The notes under the pieces: generated by a model
Database searches by the model: none
The model's input: only the letters and a program-made list of their open reading frames with translations
What the model was told of the DNA's origin: nothing
Assembly: GCA_965219635.1 (NCBI GenBank)
Contig: OZ244783.1
Coordinates: 3,596,001-3,660,000, forward strand
Reading direction: 5' to 3'
Length of the DNA stretch: 64,000 nt
DNA from: JAPOXR01 sp965219635
GTDB taxonomy: Bacteria; Pseudomonadota; Alphaproteobacteria; Rhodobacterales; Rhodobacteraceae
In this document: positions 53,475-62,455 of the stretch, in pieces
Layout of the letters: each line of letters opens with the position of its first letter
How positions within the stretch are numbered: position 1 is the stretch's first letter
Position numbers and translations under genes: made by a program

Positions 53475-53992
53475 AGATCAAACCCGCCCTTGGCATCAGC
53501 GCGCCCGCGATCAGCTGCCGCCCGGATGGCAAACAACACACCTCCGACGAGTATCAGCGCGGCGAACAATCCGGTGACCGGCCAGAGAGGCCACTCCATC
53601 ACCAGGCTCTCTGTTTCCCGCTCGAACTGGCGGACAGCCTGCTGATACATGAGGCGGACCATGTAGATCGTCATTGCGATGACACCCAGGTCGACCAGGA
53701 GTTTTCGAATGCGATTGGCCACGGGGAATTTTCTGAATGGGGCAACGAAGAGTTCGACGGTAATGTGGCCGCGCGAAAGTGTTACGTTAGGCAAGGCCGC
53801 AAAGATGGTGATCCCCAACAGTATCGCCATCATGTCTTCGGTTGCGAGTATCGGCCGGTTGATCACATAGCGGAAGAACACCGATATGAAGACGAGCGCC
53901 ATAAGTGTGAAAATGCCCGCCGCGGCAACCCGGGACAGTAACCGGATCAGCCAGCTTGACCAGTTGTCCAGCAAGAGGAGTCTGCCCGGCAT
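53471..53992 (-). CDS. dctQ: TRAP transporter small permease (DctQ)
   Basis: The 173-residue protein has four hydrophobic helices and the DctQ pattern FISVFFRYVINRPILATEDMMAILLGIT and LSRGHITVELF. It lies 43 bp after the binding-protein gene. It bridges the binding protein and the large permease. Confidence 0.92.
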   Translation of the reverse strand: MPGRLLLLDNWSSWLIRLLSRVAAAGIFTLMALVFISVFFRYVINRPILATEDMMAILLGITIFAALPNVTLSRGHITVELFVAPFRKFPVANRIRKLLVDLGVIAMTIYMVRLMYQQAVRQFERETESLVMEWPLWPVTGLFAALILVGGVLFAIRAAADRGRADAKGGFDL

Positions 53993-54035
53993 GAGCGGGG
54001 TTTAGGGCGGAACCATTGGACCCGCCCGGCTTCGT

Positions 54036-55070
54036 TTACTGCGCCGCAGCGACAGTCCTGAAGTGTTCCAACGCCGCGTCTGCGTCGACACCTTCATTGC
54101 CTGCGGTTTCTATCCAGGCGTCAGTAATGAACGCTCCAGCATCATTGATTGCGTTGACCAGGTCTGAGTCGGCAGTGTGGATCGCTATCCCCTTGTCCTG
54201 GAACGCCTTGAGACCCGATCCATCTATCCTGTCCATGATGGCGCCAATCCTGGCGGCCAGCGCAGCGCCTGAAGTGTTTGTCAGGGCATTGCGGGCGTCT
54301 TCGGGCAGTTCTTCGAACCGGTCGCGGCTGATGAACACGGCAAAGGCAGCGCGGCCACCCATGCCGCCGGGTACCAGCGTGACGCTGCTTGTCGCTTCAA
54401 GCATGCCCTGGGTTACTGCAGTCCCGAGTGGGTTGGTCGCTCCGTCAGCGACGCCGGATGAGACCACTTCAAACGGTCTTTGACCGGATCCTCCTACCGG
54501 TGTGGCACCGAGATTCTGCCAGGTTTCAATCTTCTCCTTGCCAACCGCCAGAACCTTGAATCCCTTCATGTCTTCGGTCGAAAGAATGGGATGCGCATTC
54601 GACAGAATGGCTGGCGCGCCAAGGGTGAAGAATGTGAGAGGCACGAACTCATCCCACTGGCCGGCATCGGCGAAGTGTTGCTGGTGGGTTTCCCATGCGG
54701 CGACTGAAGCGCCTGCGGCGGATTCCGAGATCAGCGGTATGGCTGCGATCATGTTCAGGCTGAACTGTTTGCGCCGGAACGTGAGCGGTGCCACCGAAAT
54801 GTCTGCAACCCCATCCTGAACAAGGTCGAACTGTTTGGCAGCAGGTGCGAGGGAGGAGGTCGGAATAGTGATCTTTAGGGAGCCATTCGAAGCGGCTTCC
54901 ACCTCCCGGGCCCAAGGCTCTAGCGCGTTCTTGAACAACGGTGCAGGCCGCGGGATGAACACGTTGAATATCAACTCTTCCTGCGCAATGGCAGGGGGTG
55001 TCAGAGTCAGCGTGCTGATTGCGGCCGCAGCCAGTGTTGCGAAAGTTCGGCGGGTCAATGTTCCGGTCAT
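54036..55070 (-). CDS. dctP: TRAP transporter periplasmic binding protein (DctP)
   Basis: The 344-residue protein starts with a Tat-like or Sec signal (MTGTLTRRTFATLAAAAIST...AIAQ-EEL; RRTFAT resembles a twin-arginine motif). The DctP fold is visible in LFKNALEPWAREVEAASNGSLKI, DLVQDGVADISV and ATPVGGSGQRPFEVVSSGVADG. TRAP systems import organic acids and sulfonates. Between a sulfatase and an arylsulfotransferase-like gene, a sulfated or aromatic ligand is possible. Confidence 0.94.
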   Translation of the reverse strand: MTGTLTRRTFATLAAAAISTLTLTPPAIAQEELIFNVFIPRPAPLFKNALEPWAREVEAASNGSLKITIPTSSLAPAAKQFDLVQDGVADISVAPLTFRRKQFSLNMIAAIPLISESAAGASVAAWETHQQHFADAGQWDEFVPLTFFTLGAPAILSNAHPILSTEDMKGFKVLAVGKEKIETWQNLGATPVGGSGQRPFEVVSSGVADGATNPLGTAVTQGMLEATSSVTLVPGGMGGRAAFAVFISRDRFEELPEDARNALTNTSGAALAARIGAIMDRIDGSGLKAFQDKGIAIHTADSDLVNAINDAGAFITDAWIETAGNEGVDADAALEHFRTVAAAQ

Positions 55071-55226
55071 TTCCTATTCCTATTCTCGCCCGATTGTTCG
55101 GGCTTCTCCCAGAGAGAGGATCTATTCTTCAATTCTACATGCGTGTGCAGGAAATTGAACCTGGAGATTTCCGGGAATACCCTGTCGGCCTGATTCAGTA
55201 GCGGTGTCTTTCACCAGGAGAAGCTT

Positions 55227-57014
55227 GTGGCAGCCGACCGAGAGCTGACCGATGCGGAGGCGAAGGCGATCCTTCAGGAGATGCGTTGGCGGGCAGGCAC
55301 GCTATTCAGGGCGCTCGACACGGACGGCGATGGAGTTCTGTCAGCTGCGGAAATCGCCGCGGCGCCAGGAATCCTGCGCTCACTCGACGGTGATGGCGAC
55401 GGCGAGCTGCTGGAGGCCGACTTTGGTGGACCAACCAGCATTCCCGGGATGGTCCGGCGAAGCGGGATCGTCCGGGTTCTGGATCTTGATGGCGACCTGG
55501 TGATCGGACCTGGGGATATTGAGGCGGCCCCGGAGCGGATAATGGAACTTGATACCGATGGCGATGGCTGCGTCACGGCAGAGGATGACCTGCCACTGCC
55601 CGGAAGCAATGTCGAGAACTTGATGCCGATGGGCTCACCTGCGCAGACGCTCGCATACCAGCGGAAGATGTTCACACGGGCACCAGGTATCACCGGGAAG
55701 ATGCTTCCTGCCGGAAACCCGGCTGTGCAACCTGGCCACCTGCTCATTCATGAGGTCAGCGACCGCGGGGACATGCAGAAATCGCAGCGCACTTTCCTCA
55801 TGGATGGCCATGGCCGCATTTCACATGAGTGGTACACCTCCGACCGGCATCCGGAGGCAACGGTGGCCTATCTCCTGCCGGATGGAAATCTGCTGAAGAC
55901 GACCTGCAAGAACAGCTGGATCGTGATGGACGGCCAGTTCCCGATCGGAACCCACGGTTGGGTGTCGATCTTCGCACCCGACAGCAGTGTCGTCTGGCAT
56001 TGGAAGCACTTTGAACTTGGGAAGGAGGCCTTGCATCACGACATCGAGATGATGCCGAATGGCAATATTCTCGTGATTTCGTGGTCCATGATGCCGGCCG
56101 AAGAGGCCCGCTTTCTTGGTTGGAAACAGCAAGGCAGGCGCGAGCGCATTGTCTTCGACAAGATCTATGAGGTGCGCCCCGATCTCGAAAATGGCGGTGC
56201 CGAGATTGTCTGGCAGTGGGCAATGCAGGACCACGTCATCCAGGACACAGACCCAGGGCTTCCAGGTTTTGGCAATCCTGCAGAGCATCCCGGACGGATT
56301 GATCTCAACTGGCCGCAACTTGGCCATGTCCAGTTCAATTCAGGCCAACTCGCGCATCTCAACAGCGTATCCTACAACAGCGATGACGATGTCATCATGC
56401 TGTCATCAGCTGTTTTCGGAGAGATCTGGATCATTGACCACTCGACAACAACCGAGGAAGCCAGGGGTTCGACAGGGGGGCGCTATGGACGCGGTGGTGA
56501 CCTGATCTGGCGGTTTGGCAATCCACAGACTCATGGAGCAGGTGGCCGCGACGACCAGGTGCTGTATTGGCAGCATGATGCGCACTTCATCGACAAATCC
56601 CTGCCTGCAAGCGGAGAAAAACTGATATTCAACAACGGGATGAAACGCGGCGCCGACGGCCGGCCCGAGCCCGGTCAAATCTGCATGGGGATGATAACTG
56701 GTGCCTATTCCGAGGTGATGGAAGTTTCATTGCCCCGCAACCGTCATGGAATGATACGCTTTGGAGAACCGCCTGTCGTTCATTGGCAATTCAACAAGGA
56801 CGGGGCCGCGGGAGTCTACTCACCATTCATGAGCGGCGCACAACGGATGCCAAACGGAAATACGCTTATGTGTCAGGCCTGCGACAAGCGGATTGCCGAG
56901 GTGACACCCGATGGCAAGACAGTTCTGGATTTCAGCATAGGCGGACCCGGCCGGATGTTCAGGATCTACAAGCATGCGCCTGATGCGCCTGGCATACGGG
57001 CACTTGGGATATAG
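55227..57014 (+). CDS. EF-hand/arylsulfotransferase-like fusion protein
   Basis: The GTG start at 55227 follows AGGAGAAG. Residues about 20-130 hold four EF-hand-like loops: DTDGDGVLSAAE, DGDGDGELLEAD, DLDGDLVIGPGD and DTDGDGCVTAED. The remaining 450 residues form an arylsulfate sulfotransferase-like propeller, with repeated elements such as HEWYTSDRHPEATVAYLLPDGN, HHDIEMMPNGNILVISW and WQHDAHFIDKSL. Known ASST enzymes are periplasmic, but no signal peptide is visible here. The calcium-binding domain is unusual for the family. The final 17 codons are repeated at 59784-59834. Confidence 0.82.
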   Translation: MAADRELTDAEAKAILQEMRWRAGTLFRALDTDGDGVLSAAEIAAAPGILRSLDGDGDGELLEADFGGPTSIPGMVRRSGIVRVLDLDGDLVIGPGDIEAAPERIMELDTDGDGCVTAEDDLPLPGSNVENLMPMGSPAQTLAYQRKMFTRAPGITGKMLPAGNPAVQPGHLLIHEVSDRGDMQKSQRTFLMDGHGRISHEWYTSDRHPEATVAYLLPDGNLLKTTCKNSWIVMDGQFPIGTHGWVSIFAPDSSVVWHWKHFELGKEALHHDIEMMPNGNILVISWSMMPAEEARFLGWKQQGRRERIVFDKIYEVRPDLENGGAEIVWQWAMQDHVIQDTDPGLPGFGNPAEHPGRIDLNWPQLGHVQFNSGQLAHLNSVSYNSDDDVIMLSSAVFGEIWIIDHSTTTEEARGSTGGRYGRGGDLIWRFGNPQTHGAGGRDDQVLYWQHDAHFIDKSLPASGEKLIFNNGMKRGADGRPEPGQICMGMITGAYSEVMEVSLPRNRHGMIRFGEPPVVHWQFNKDGAAGVYSPFMSGAQRMPNGNTLMCQACDKRIAEVTPDGKTVLDFSIGGPGRMFRIYKHAPDAPGIRALGI

Positions 57015-57091
57015 TCACTACTCCCACTGCTTGCAGGCGGGACTATAGAGCGCCTGCCGTCAAGGCCTACTACGGTGTCATCCTACTTCGA

Positions 57092-57106
57092 CCGGGGCAA
57101 CCCCGG
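57092..57106. terminator. Hairpin between convergent genes
   Basis: CCGGGG-CAA-CCCCGG, a 6-bp stem with a 3-base loop, lies between the sulfotransferase-like gene and the convergent membrane-protein gene. The second arm is lost in unit 2 (near 59915). It may terminate either transcript. Confidence 0.5.
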
Positions 57107-57181
57107 GGAGAGTGCCAGTCGGAGGACGTAGCGAGATAGTGCGCGGGTTCCAAAATCCTTCGCTGCCCGTATTTGGCGGAG

Positions 57182-58204
57182 TCAGCGTGTGTTGCCAGGT
57201 AGACGCTGTCGCCAGGTCTCTGGAATTTTGAAAAGGTCCAAATTCCGAGATCGTGCCCATTTCCAGAACACAAGCACAAAAATTGCAATCACCACCTGTG
57301 CCAAAACCGTAATCAGCAGACCAAAACTAGCGTCGCCCTCTGCGATGATCAAGGTCGTCACTACAAACATAGAGGTGGTTGCCGACACAAGGAACACACG
57401 GCGATTAAATACTAGCGAAATGGCACAGATTGTGAAATGCAAAGAAACGGCAAAAGCGGAGTTGAAAGACCCCGATTCAGATTGTCCCCAATTCACAGCC
57501 AGAATGAAGAGTGGAGTCGCAAGAAGCGGTGCAGCGAGCAAATGAAGCCAAAATGCAACGTCGTTGCGGTGGGTATGGAGGTCCGTATCGGACAGATCCC
57601 AGTAGATGGCATATGCAAACACCGCGATACCTGACAGCAAAATGGCAGGAAGCATAACCATGCCGGCACCGGCCGAAGCAACATCAAGTCCGGATGTGAC
57701 CGCCACTACGAACGCTCCTATGCCAGCCGCAACGGCAGCTGGAACACGATACAGACGCCAATGCAGCTGGGCGGCAAGTGCAACAAGGACTGGTGACAAC
57801 GTGACTGTCAGACCGTTGGCTTCGAAGCCTACGGTGGTCAGAATGTCAAAAACGCCAATGCCTACTCCAGCTAGCAACGCAAAGAGCAGTATTGTCGACG
57901 TAAAGGCCATTCGCTTCTTGAGCGCTAGAGTCACTGTAACTGCCCAGGAGATGGCTGCAGCCACCATTCCTGCCGCAAGCAAATTTTTCGAAACGCCATA
58001 AGTGACCAAGCTTGCCCCAGCCAGAACGACACTCACACCGATCGCAACAAAAAAGTCAGCATAGCTCTTGACCAACCGGTCGTTTTCCTGATCGACCATT
58101 GTAGAAAGGTGACTCTCGCCTGTGTCCAAGTCCGGTGGATCCGCTGCTTCCGCAGAAGCGGGAACTGCCTGCGCGGTATCTTCTGTGTCTTGGTCGCTGT
58201 GCAT
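57182..58204 (-). CDS. Ten-helix membrane protein of unknown function, copy 1
   Basis: The 340-residue protein begins with an acidic cytoplasmic stretch of about 45 residues (MHSDQDTEDTAQAVPASAEA). About ten hydrophobic helices follow, among them FFVAIGVSVVLAGASLVTYGV, FTSTILLFALLAGVGIGVF and FGLLITVLAQVVIAIFVLVFW, and a short basic tail (WKWARSRNLDLFKIP). I recognise no family. Copy 2 (60001-61089) shares the N-terminus and most helices but differs in the centre and is 22 residues longer. Both are oriented away from an MT-A70 gene. Confidence 0.8.
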   Translation of the reverse strand: MHSDQDTEDTAQAVPASAEAADPPDLDTGESHLSTMVDQENDRLVKSYADFFVAIGVSVVLAGASLVTYGVSKNLLAAGMVAAAISWAVTVTLALKKRMAFTSTILLFALLAGVGIGVFDILTTVGFEANGLTVTLSPVLVALAAQLHWRLYRVPAAVAAGIGAFVVAVTSGLDVASAGAGMVMLPAILLSGIAVFAYAIYWDLSDTDLHTHRNDVAFWLHLLAAPLLATPLFILAVNWGQSESGSFNSAFAVSLHFTICAISLVFNRRVFLVSATTSMFVVTTLIIAEGDASFGLLITVLAQVVIAIFVLVFWKWARSRNLDLFKIPETWRQRLPGNTR

Positions 58205-58896
58205 AATGAAAGCCCGTTTGAAGGATCGAAAGTGCGCGTCAATTAGCGAGAAGACGGACTAGTTTCAAGGACTGCTTGCGTAGGCGGTGTCCCATCACGG
58301 ATTGCCAGCTGCAAGGTGGTCTCGCACGAAAGATATGCTCCGGGACCAGGATCATGCGATTTCAACAGCAGATTGGCCCCTTCTTGCCAGATCTCGGACG
58401 ATTTCTGGCTAATAGTCGAGCAATTTTCGCAATGGTGTGCTGGTGATCTTCTATTATCCACAGTTGCGCAGTACTGAAATACGCATGGCGATGAATGAGG
58501 TAACTGAGATTGGCAGGGAATGGCCGGAACGTCTGCCGGGAAACATATTGCGCCAATATCTAGAAGACGGTTCTACGGCGATACAGAGTTGAATGTAAGA
58601 CAGTCAAGCGTAACTTGATCGTAGCAATTTGAGCTACATGGCAATATACGATCACAAATCGACCGCGACCAAGTCGCTAGTCATGCGATGCCCAACTTGC
58701 ATTTTCGTTTCGGTAACAGACTGCTCTTGCTGTCCATGTATCGATAAGGCAATGTCAAGATGGTCCCAAATCTTGATCCCGGTTCAGTGACGAGTTGTTG
58801 CGCTTGCGGTATCCCGGTGCTGTGAACTTGAATGCGAGATTGGGAGGGTCCAAGGCGTACAGGGTGTGGTCAAGGCCGAAGAAGAGGGTGCATCCG
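58205..58896. other. Divergent intergenic region of unit 1
   Basis: This 692-bp region recurs at 61090-61783. On the minus strand, 58461 down to 58243 is an open frame ending ...SEIWQEGANLLL...VLETSPSSR, and the counterpart in unit 2 keeps the frame with many substitutions (SEIWQEGANRLL...VLEASPSSR); it could be a small gene just upstream of the membrane protein. On the plus strand near 58640, a short zinc-ribbon-like frame (VMRCPTC) is open only briefly because of a 2-bp deletion relative to unit 2. Confidence 0.45.
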
Positions 58897-59568
58897 ATGG
58901 CAACGGTGAATGGCAAGGAGTTGGGATCCCAATCCATGATCCAGTCACCGGCGGACGATTTGTCCAGGTTTCTGGGCAGTTCCCGATTTGGCACAATTCT
59001 TGCTGATCCTCCGTGGCGCTTTGCCAATCGAACCGGCAAGGTGGCGCCTGAGCACAATAGGCTCAGCCGATATGATACGCTTTCACTACGGGAGATTTGC
59101 GACCTGCCGGTGTCCAGGCATGCCGAAGATTGCGCCCATTGCTATCTGTGGGTCCCGAATGCTCTGCTGCCGATGGGCTTGCAAGTGCTCAGCGCGTGGG
59201 GGTTCGAGTACAAGACAAATATTGTCTGGCACAAGATCCGGAAGGACGGCGGACCTGACGGGCGAGGGGTAGGCTTCTACTTCCGGAATGTAACCGAACT
59301 GATCCTGTTTGGAGTGCGAGGGCGCCGTGCCCGCACTCTTGATCCAGGACGAAGCCAGGTGAATTTCATAGCGACAAGAAAGCGGGAGCATTCGCGAAAA
59401 CCAGACGAGCAATATCAGATTATCGAGGAATGCAGTTGGGGACCGTATCTTGAACTGTTCGGCCGCGGCGTTCGGGAAAACTGGACCGTCTGGGGGGACC
59501 AAGCCGCCTCTGATTATCATCCGAATTGGCCGACTTACAGCTACAACTCTGCAGCACCCGCACACTGA
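58897..59568 (+). CDS. MT-A70-family adenine-N6 methyltransferase, copy 1
   Basis: From ATG 58897 (MATVNGKELGSQS) the product is 223 residues. The catalytic motif is LADPPWRFANRTG (DPPW, MT-A70 type). ERELLEL-type SAM-binding context is seen in SRKPDEQYQIIEECSWGPYLELFGRG and ENWTVWGDQ. Bacterial MT-A70 proteins methylate adenine in DNA, often as orphan or phage-linked enzymes. No restriction endonuclease is adjacent. The protein differs from copy 2 at only five positions (A2T3A4 region, S/R in FLGSSRFG, D/Y in SRYDTLS, I/V in YKTNIVW, and the last residue), far closer than the flanking genes. Confidence 0.92.
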   Translation: MATVNGKELGSQSMIQSPADDLSRFLGSSRFGTILADPPWRFANRTGKVAPEHNRLSRYDTLSLREICDLPVSRHAEDCAHCYLWVPNALLPMGLQVLSAWGFEYKTNIVWHKIRKDGGPDGRGVGFYFRNVTELILFGVRGRRARTLDPGRSQVNFIATRKREHSRKPDEQYQIIEECSWGPYLELFGRGVRENWTVWGDQAASDYHPNWPTYSYNSAAPAH

Positions 59569-60000
59569 CGCTTGCCCAACACGAGAGCCAGGTATTAGGT
59601 CAGCAGACCGGCAATCATACTGGAGCGGCGAAGTTCAATGACATGCCGCGAAACTCGATGGTTCAGGGCGTAGTATAGGTTAAGTGTCCTCCCAACGAAA
59701 TTCGTGAATTTTGGAAGTCGGCTCTTCTCTACGTTTTTCCTGATCGGGCAACTGATCGGATCCCAGTCAAGAAAAATTTAGCAATCTACAAGCACGCACC
59801 GGAAGCGCCTGGCATACGAGTTCTTGGAATATAGCCACTACTCCTACTGCTTGCAGGCGGGACTGTAGAGCGCCCGCCGTCAAAGCCTACTGCGGTGTTA
59901 TCCTACTTTGACCGGGGCATATCAGTGCAAATGCCAATCGGAGCAAATTGCGATATAGTGTGCGGGTTCGAAAATCCTTCGCTGCCCGAATTTGGCGGAA
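59569..60000. other. Region between the two cassettes
   Basis: The first 215 bp correspond to 62456-62671 after copy 2. The rest, from 59784, repeats 56964-57181 downstream of the sulfotransferase-like gene. No complete gene is present. Confidence 0.6.
59784..59834 (+). pseudogene. Duplicated C-terminal tail of sulfotransferase-like gene
   Basis: Sixteen codons and a stop read IYKHAPEAPGIRVLGI, against IYKHAPDAPGIRALGI at the end of the intact gene. It marks the exact left edge of duplication unit 2 and shows that the cassette duplicated next to, not within, the sulfotransferase gene. Confidence 0.9.
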
Positions 60001-61089
60001 TCAGTGTGTGTTGCCAGGCAGCCGCTGTCGCCAAGTATTCGGTATTTTGAACAAGTTCAATAGTCGAGGTCGTACCCGTTTCCAGCATACAAGCACAAAA
60101 ATCGCTATCGCCACCTGTGCCAAGACCGTAATCAGCAGACCAAAACTCACGACGCCGGTGTTGATGATTACAGCCGTCACCACAATCATAGAGGCGGTCG
60201 CTGACACAAGGAGTACACGGCGATTAACTAGAAGCGCAATAGCACAGATTGTGGGATGCAAAAATACGGTAGGAGCAGATGCGAAAACCCCCGATTCAGA
60301 TAGTCCCCAAAACAGAGTGTGAAGGAATAATGCAATCCCAAGAAGCAGCGCTGCAAGCAAATGAAGCCAAAATGCAACGTCGTTCCGGTGGGTATGAAGG
60401 TCCGTATCGGACAGATCCCAGTTGATGGCATATGCAAACACCGCGCTACCTGACAGCCCAAACAACGCGACACCTAACAAGATTTCGTCAAAAGCCCAAA
60501 GCATGGGGGTGCCGACCAAAGCAAAATAGAGTTTCCATTTGACCAACAGTGCGAATACTCCTATGCTAGCCGCAACTGCAGCTGGAACACGATACAGACG
60601 CCAATGCAGCCAGGCAGCAAGCGCAACAACAATTGCTGACGCAAATGCCAGTCTCTCGGCTACCAGTCCATCGGGTTCCAGTCTCTTGGGTACCAGACTC
60701 ATGACTTCGGAACCTGGGCTGGTCAGAACGCCAAAAGTACCAATGCCTACTCCGGCTAGCAACGCAAAGAGCAGTATGGTCGACGTAAAGGCCATTCGCT
60801 TCTGGAGCGCTAGAGTCACTGTAAGTACCCAGGACACGGCTGCAGCCACCATTCCTGCCGCAAGCAGACTTTCCGAAACGCCGTAAGTGACCAAGCTTGC
60901 CCCAGCCAAAGCGACACTCACACCGGTCGCAACGAAAAAGTCAGCAACACTCTTGACCAGCCGGTCGTTTTCCTGATTGACCATTATTGAACGGTAACTC
61001 TCGTTTGTGTCCAATTCCGGTGGATCCGCTGCTTCCGCAGAAGGGGGAGCTGCCTGCGCGGTATCTTCTGTGTCCTGGTCGCTGTGCAT
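60001..61089 (-). CDS. Ten-helix membrane protein of unknown function, copy 2
   Basis: The 362-residue product shares MHSDQDTEDTAQA and the end FKIPNTWRQRLPGNTH with copy 1. It differs across residues about 135-240, where it has an extra charged loop (SLVPKRLEPDGLVAERLAF) and a replaced helix pair (LLVKWKLYFALVGTPMLWAF). It still predicts about ten helices. The central divergence, against conserved ends, suggests changed selection or replacement of that segment after duplication. Function is unknown; pairing with a methyltransferase gene in both units suggests linked roles. Confidence 0.8.
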   Translation of the reverse strand: MHSDQDTEDTAQAAPPSAEAADPPELDTNESYRSIMVNQENDRLVKSVADFFVATGVSVALAGASLVTYGVSESLLAAGMVAAAVSWVLTVTLALQKRMAFTSTILLFALLAGVGIGTFGVLTSPGSEVMSLVPKRLEPDGLVAERLAFASAIVVALAAWLHWRLYRVPAAVAASIGVFALLVKWKLYFALVGTPMLWAFDEILLGVALFGLSGSAVFAYAINWDLSDTDLHTHRNDVAFWLHLLAALLLGIALFLHTLFWGLSESGVFASAPTVFLHPTICAIALLVNRRVLLVSATASMIVVTAVIINTGVVSFGLLITVLAQVAIAIFVLVCWKRVRPRLLNLFKIPNTWRQRLPGNTH

Positions 61090-61522
61090 GATGAAAGCCC
61101 GATTGAAGGATCGAGAGTGAGCGTCAATTAGCGAGAAGAAGGACTAGCTTCAAGGACTGGTTGCGTAGGTGGTGTCCCATCACGGATTGTTGACTGCAAG
61201 GTGGTCTCGTTCGAAAGATCTGCTCCGGGCGCAGGATCATGCGTTGTCAACAGCCGATTGGCCCCTTCTTGCCAAATCTCGGACGACTTCTGGCTATTGG
61301 TCAGGCAATTTCCGCAATCGTGTACTAGAACTCCTCTATTATCCGAAACTGCGCAGTGCTGAAATACGCATGGCGATGGACGAGGCAACTGGGATTGGCA
61401 GGGAATGGCCGGGTCGTCTGCCGGGAAACATATTGTGCTAATATTTACAAGATGGTAATACGGCGATGCCGAGTTGAATGTAACACAGTCAAGCGTAACT
61501 TGATCGTAGCAGTTTGAGCTAC
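61090..61522. other. Divergent intergenic region of unit 2
   Basis: Counterpart of 58205-58640. A minus-strand frame ending at 61128 aligns in frame with that ending at 58243 in unit 1, without indels over about 70 codons, including WQEGAN and RDGTPPTQ. It has no shared start codon, so coding status is uncertain. Confidence 0.4.
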
Positions 61523-61747
61523 ATGGCAGTATACGACCATAAATCGACCGCAACCAAGTTGCTGGTCATGCGATGCCCGACATGCCTTTTTTCGTTTCGG
61601 CAGCAGACTGCTCTTGCTGCCCCTGTGCCGCTATGGCAATTTCAGGATGGCTTCACACTTGTTACCAGCTCAGTGATGAGTTGTAGCGCTTGTGGCATCC
61701 CGGGGGCAGCGACCCTGGATGAGAGAACAGGAGGGGCCAAGGCGTAA
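61523..61747 (+). CDS. Possible small zinc-ribbon protein upstream of MT-A70 copy 2
   Basis: The 74-residue frame (MAVYDHKSTATKLLVMRCPTC) has two CXXC pairs, CPTC near residue 20 and CSACG near residue 55, spaced as in a zinc ribbon. It stops 36 bp before the methyltransferase ATG on the same strand. The equivalent in unit 1 is frameshifted by 2 bp but retains CCACG. It may be a true small gene, decayed in unit 1, or chance. Confidence 0.35.
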   Translation: MAVYDHKSTATKLLVMRCPTCLFSFRQQTALAAPVPLWQFQDGFTLVTSSVMSCSACGIPGAATLDERTGGAKA

Positions 61748-61783
61748 AGAATGGAATCAAGGCCGAAGAAGAGGGTGCATCCG

Positions 61784-62455
61784 ATGGCAGCGGTGAATGG
61801 CAAGGAGTTGGGATCCCAATCCATGATTCAGTCACCGGCGGACGATTTGTCCAGGTTTCTGGGCCGTTCCCGATTTGGCACAATTCTTGCTGATCCTCCG
61901 TGGCGCTTTGCCAATCGAACCGGCAAGGTGGCGCCTGAGCACAATAGGCTCAGCCGATATTATACGCTTTCACTACGGGAGATTTGCGACCTGCCGGTGT
62001 CCAGGCATGCCGAAGATTGCGCCCATTGCTATCTGTGGGTCCCGAATGCTCTGCTGCCGATGGGCTTGCAAGTGCTCAGCGCGTGGGGGTTCGAGTACAA
62101 GACAAATGTTGTCTGGCACAAGATCCGGAAGGACGGCGGGCCTGACGGGCGAGGGGTAGGCTTCTACTTCCGGAATGTAACCGAACTGATCCTGTTTGGA
62201 GTGCGAGGGCGCCGTGCCCGCACTCTTGATCCAGGACGAAGCCAGGTGAATTTTATAGCGACAAGAAAGCGGGAGCATTCGCGAAAACCAGACGAGCAAT
62301 ATCAGATTATCGAGGAATGCAGTTGGGGGCCGTATCTTGAACTGTTCGGCCGCGGCGTTCGGGAAAACTGGACAGTCTGGGGAGATCAAGCCGCCTCTGA
62401 TTATCATCCGAATTGGCCGACTTACAGCTACAACTCTGCGGCACCGGCACAGTGA
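61784..62455 (+). CDS. MT-A70-family adenine-N6 methyltransferase, copy 2
   Basis: The 223-residue product (MAAVNGKELGSQS) has the same DPPW motif, SRKPDEQYQIIEE and LELFGRG segments as copy 1. Nucleotide identity with copy 1 is very high across the whole gene and about 25 bp upstream, then falls in both flanks. That pattern suggests recent gene conversion between copies. The enzyme should methylate adenine at N6 in DNA (or RNA); its recognition sequence is unknown. D-to-Y in SRYYTLS, just after the DPPW region, is the most notable change. Confidence 0.92.
   Translation: MAAVNGKELGSQSMIQSPADDLSRFLGRSRFGTILADPPWRFANRTGKVAPEHNRLSRYYTLSLREICDLPVSRHAEDCAHCYLWVPNALLPMGLQVLSAWGFEYKTNVVWHKIRKDGGPDGRGVGFYFRNVTELILFGVRGRRARTLDPGRSQVNFIATRKREHSRKPDEQYQIIEECSWGPYLELFGRGVRENWTVWGDQAASDYHPNWPTYSYNSAAPAQ

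Larger units (their letters stand above)
56964..59783. repeat. Tandem duplication unit 1 (membrane protein + MT-A70 cassette)
   Basis: This 2820-bp unit starts inside the last codons of the sulfotransferase-like gene (ATCTACAAGC at 56964) and ends before the same sequence at 59784. It contains the leftward membrane-protein gene and the rightward MT-A70 gene. The same order follows in unit 2, and the sequence at the unit 1/unit 2 junction (GATCCCAGTCAAGAAAAATT) recurs at the right end of unit 2. ATCT(A/G)CA is shared by both parental ends. Confidence 0.9.

Noticed and set aside
5860..61535. Other GTATAC hexamers (about 5863, 34313 and 61528) as extra MarR sites
   Set aside because: Their flanks lack the GGA/TCC arms and they lie inside genes or spacers unrelated to the island.
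58897..62455. MT-A70 genes as part of a restriction-modification system
   Set aside because: No endonuclease or specificity gene lies nearby; the partner is a membrane protein of unknown type.
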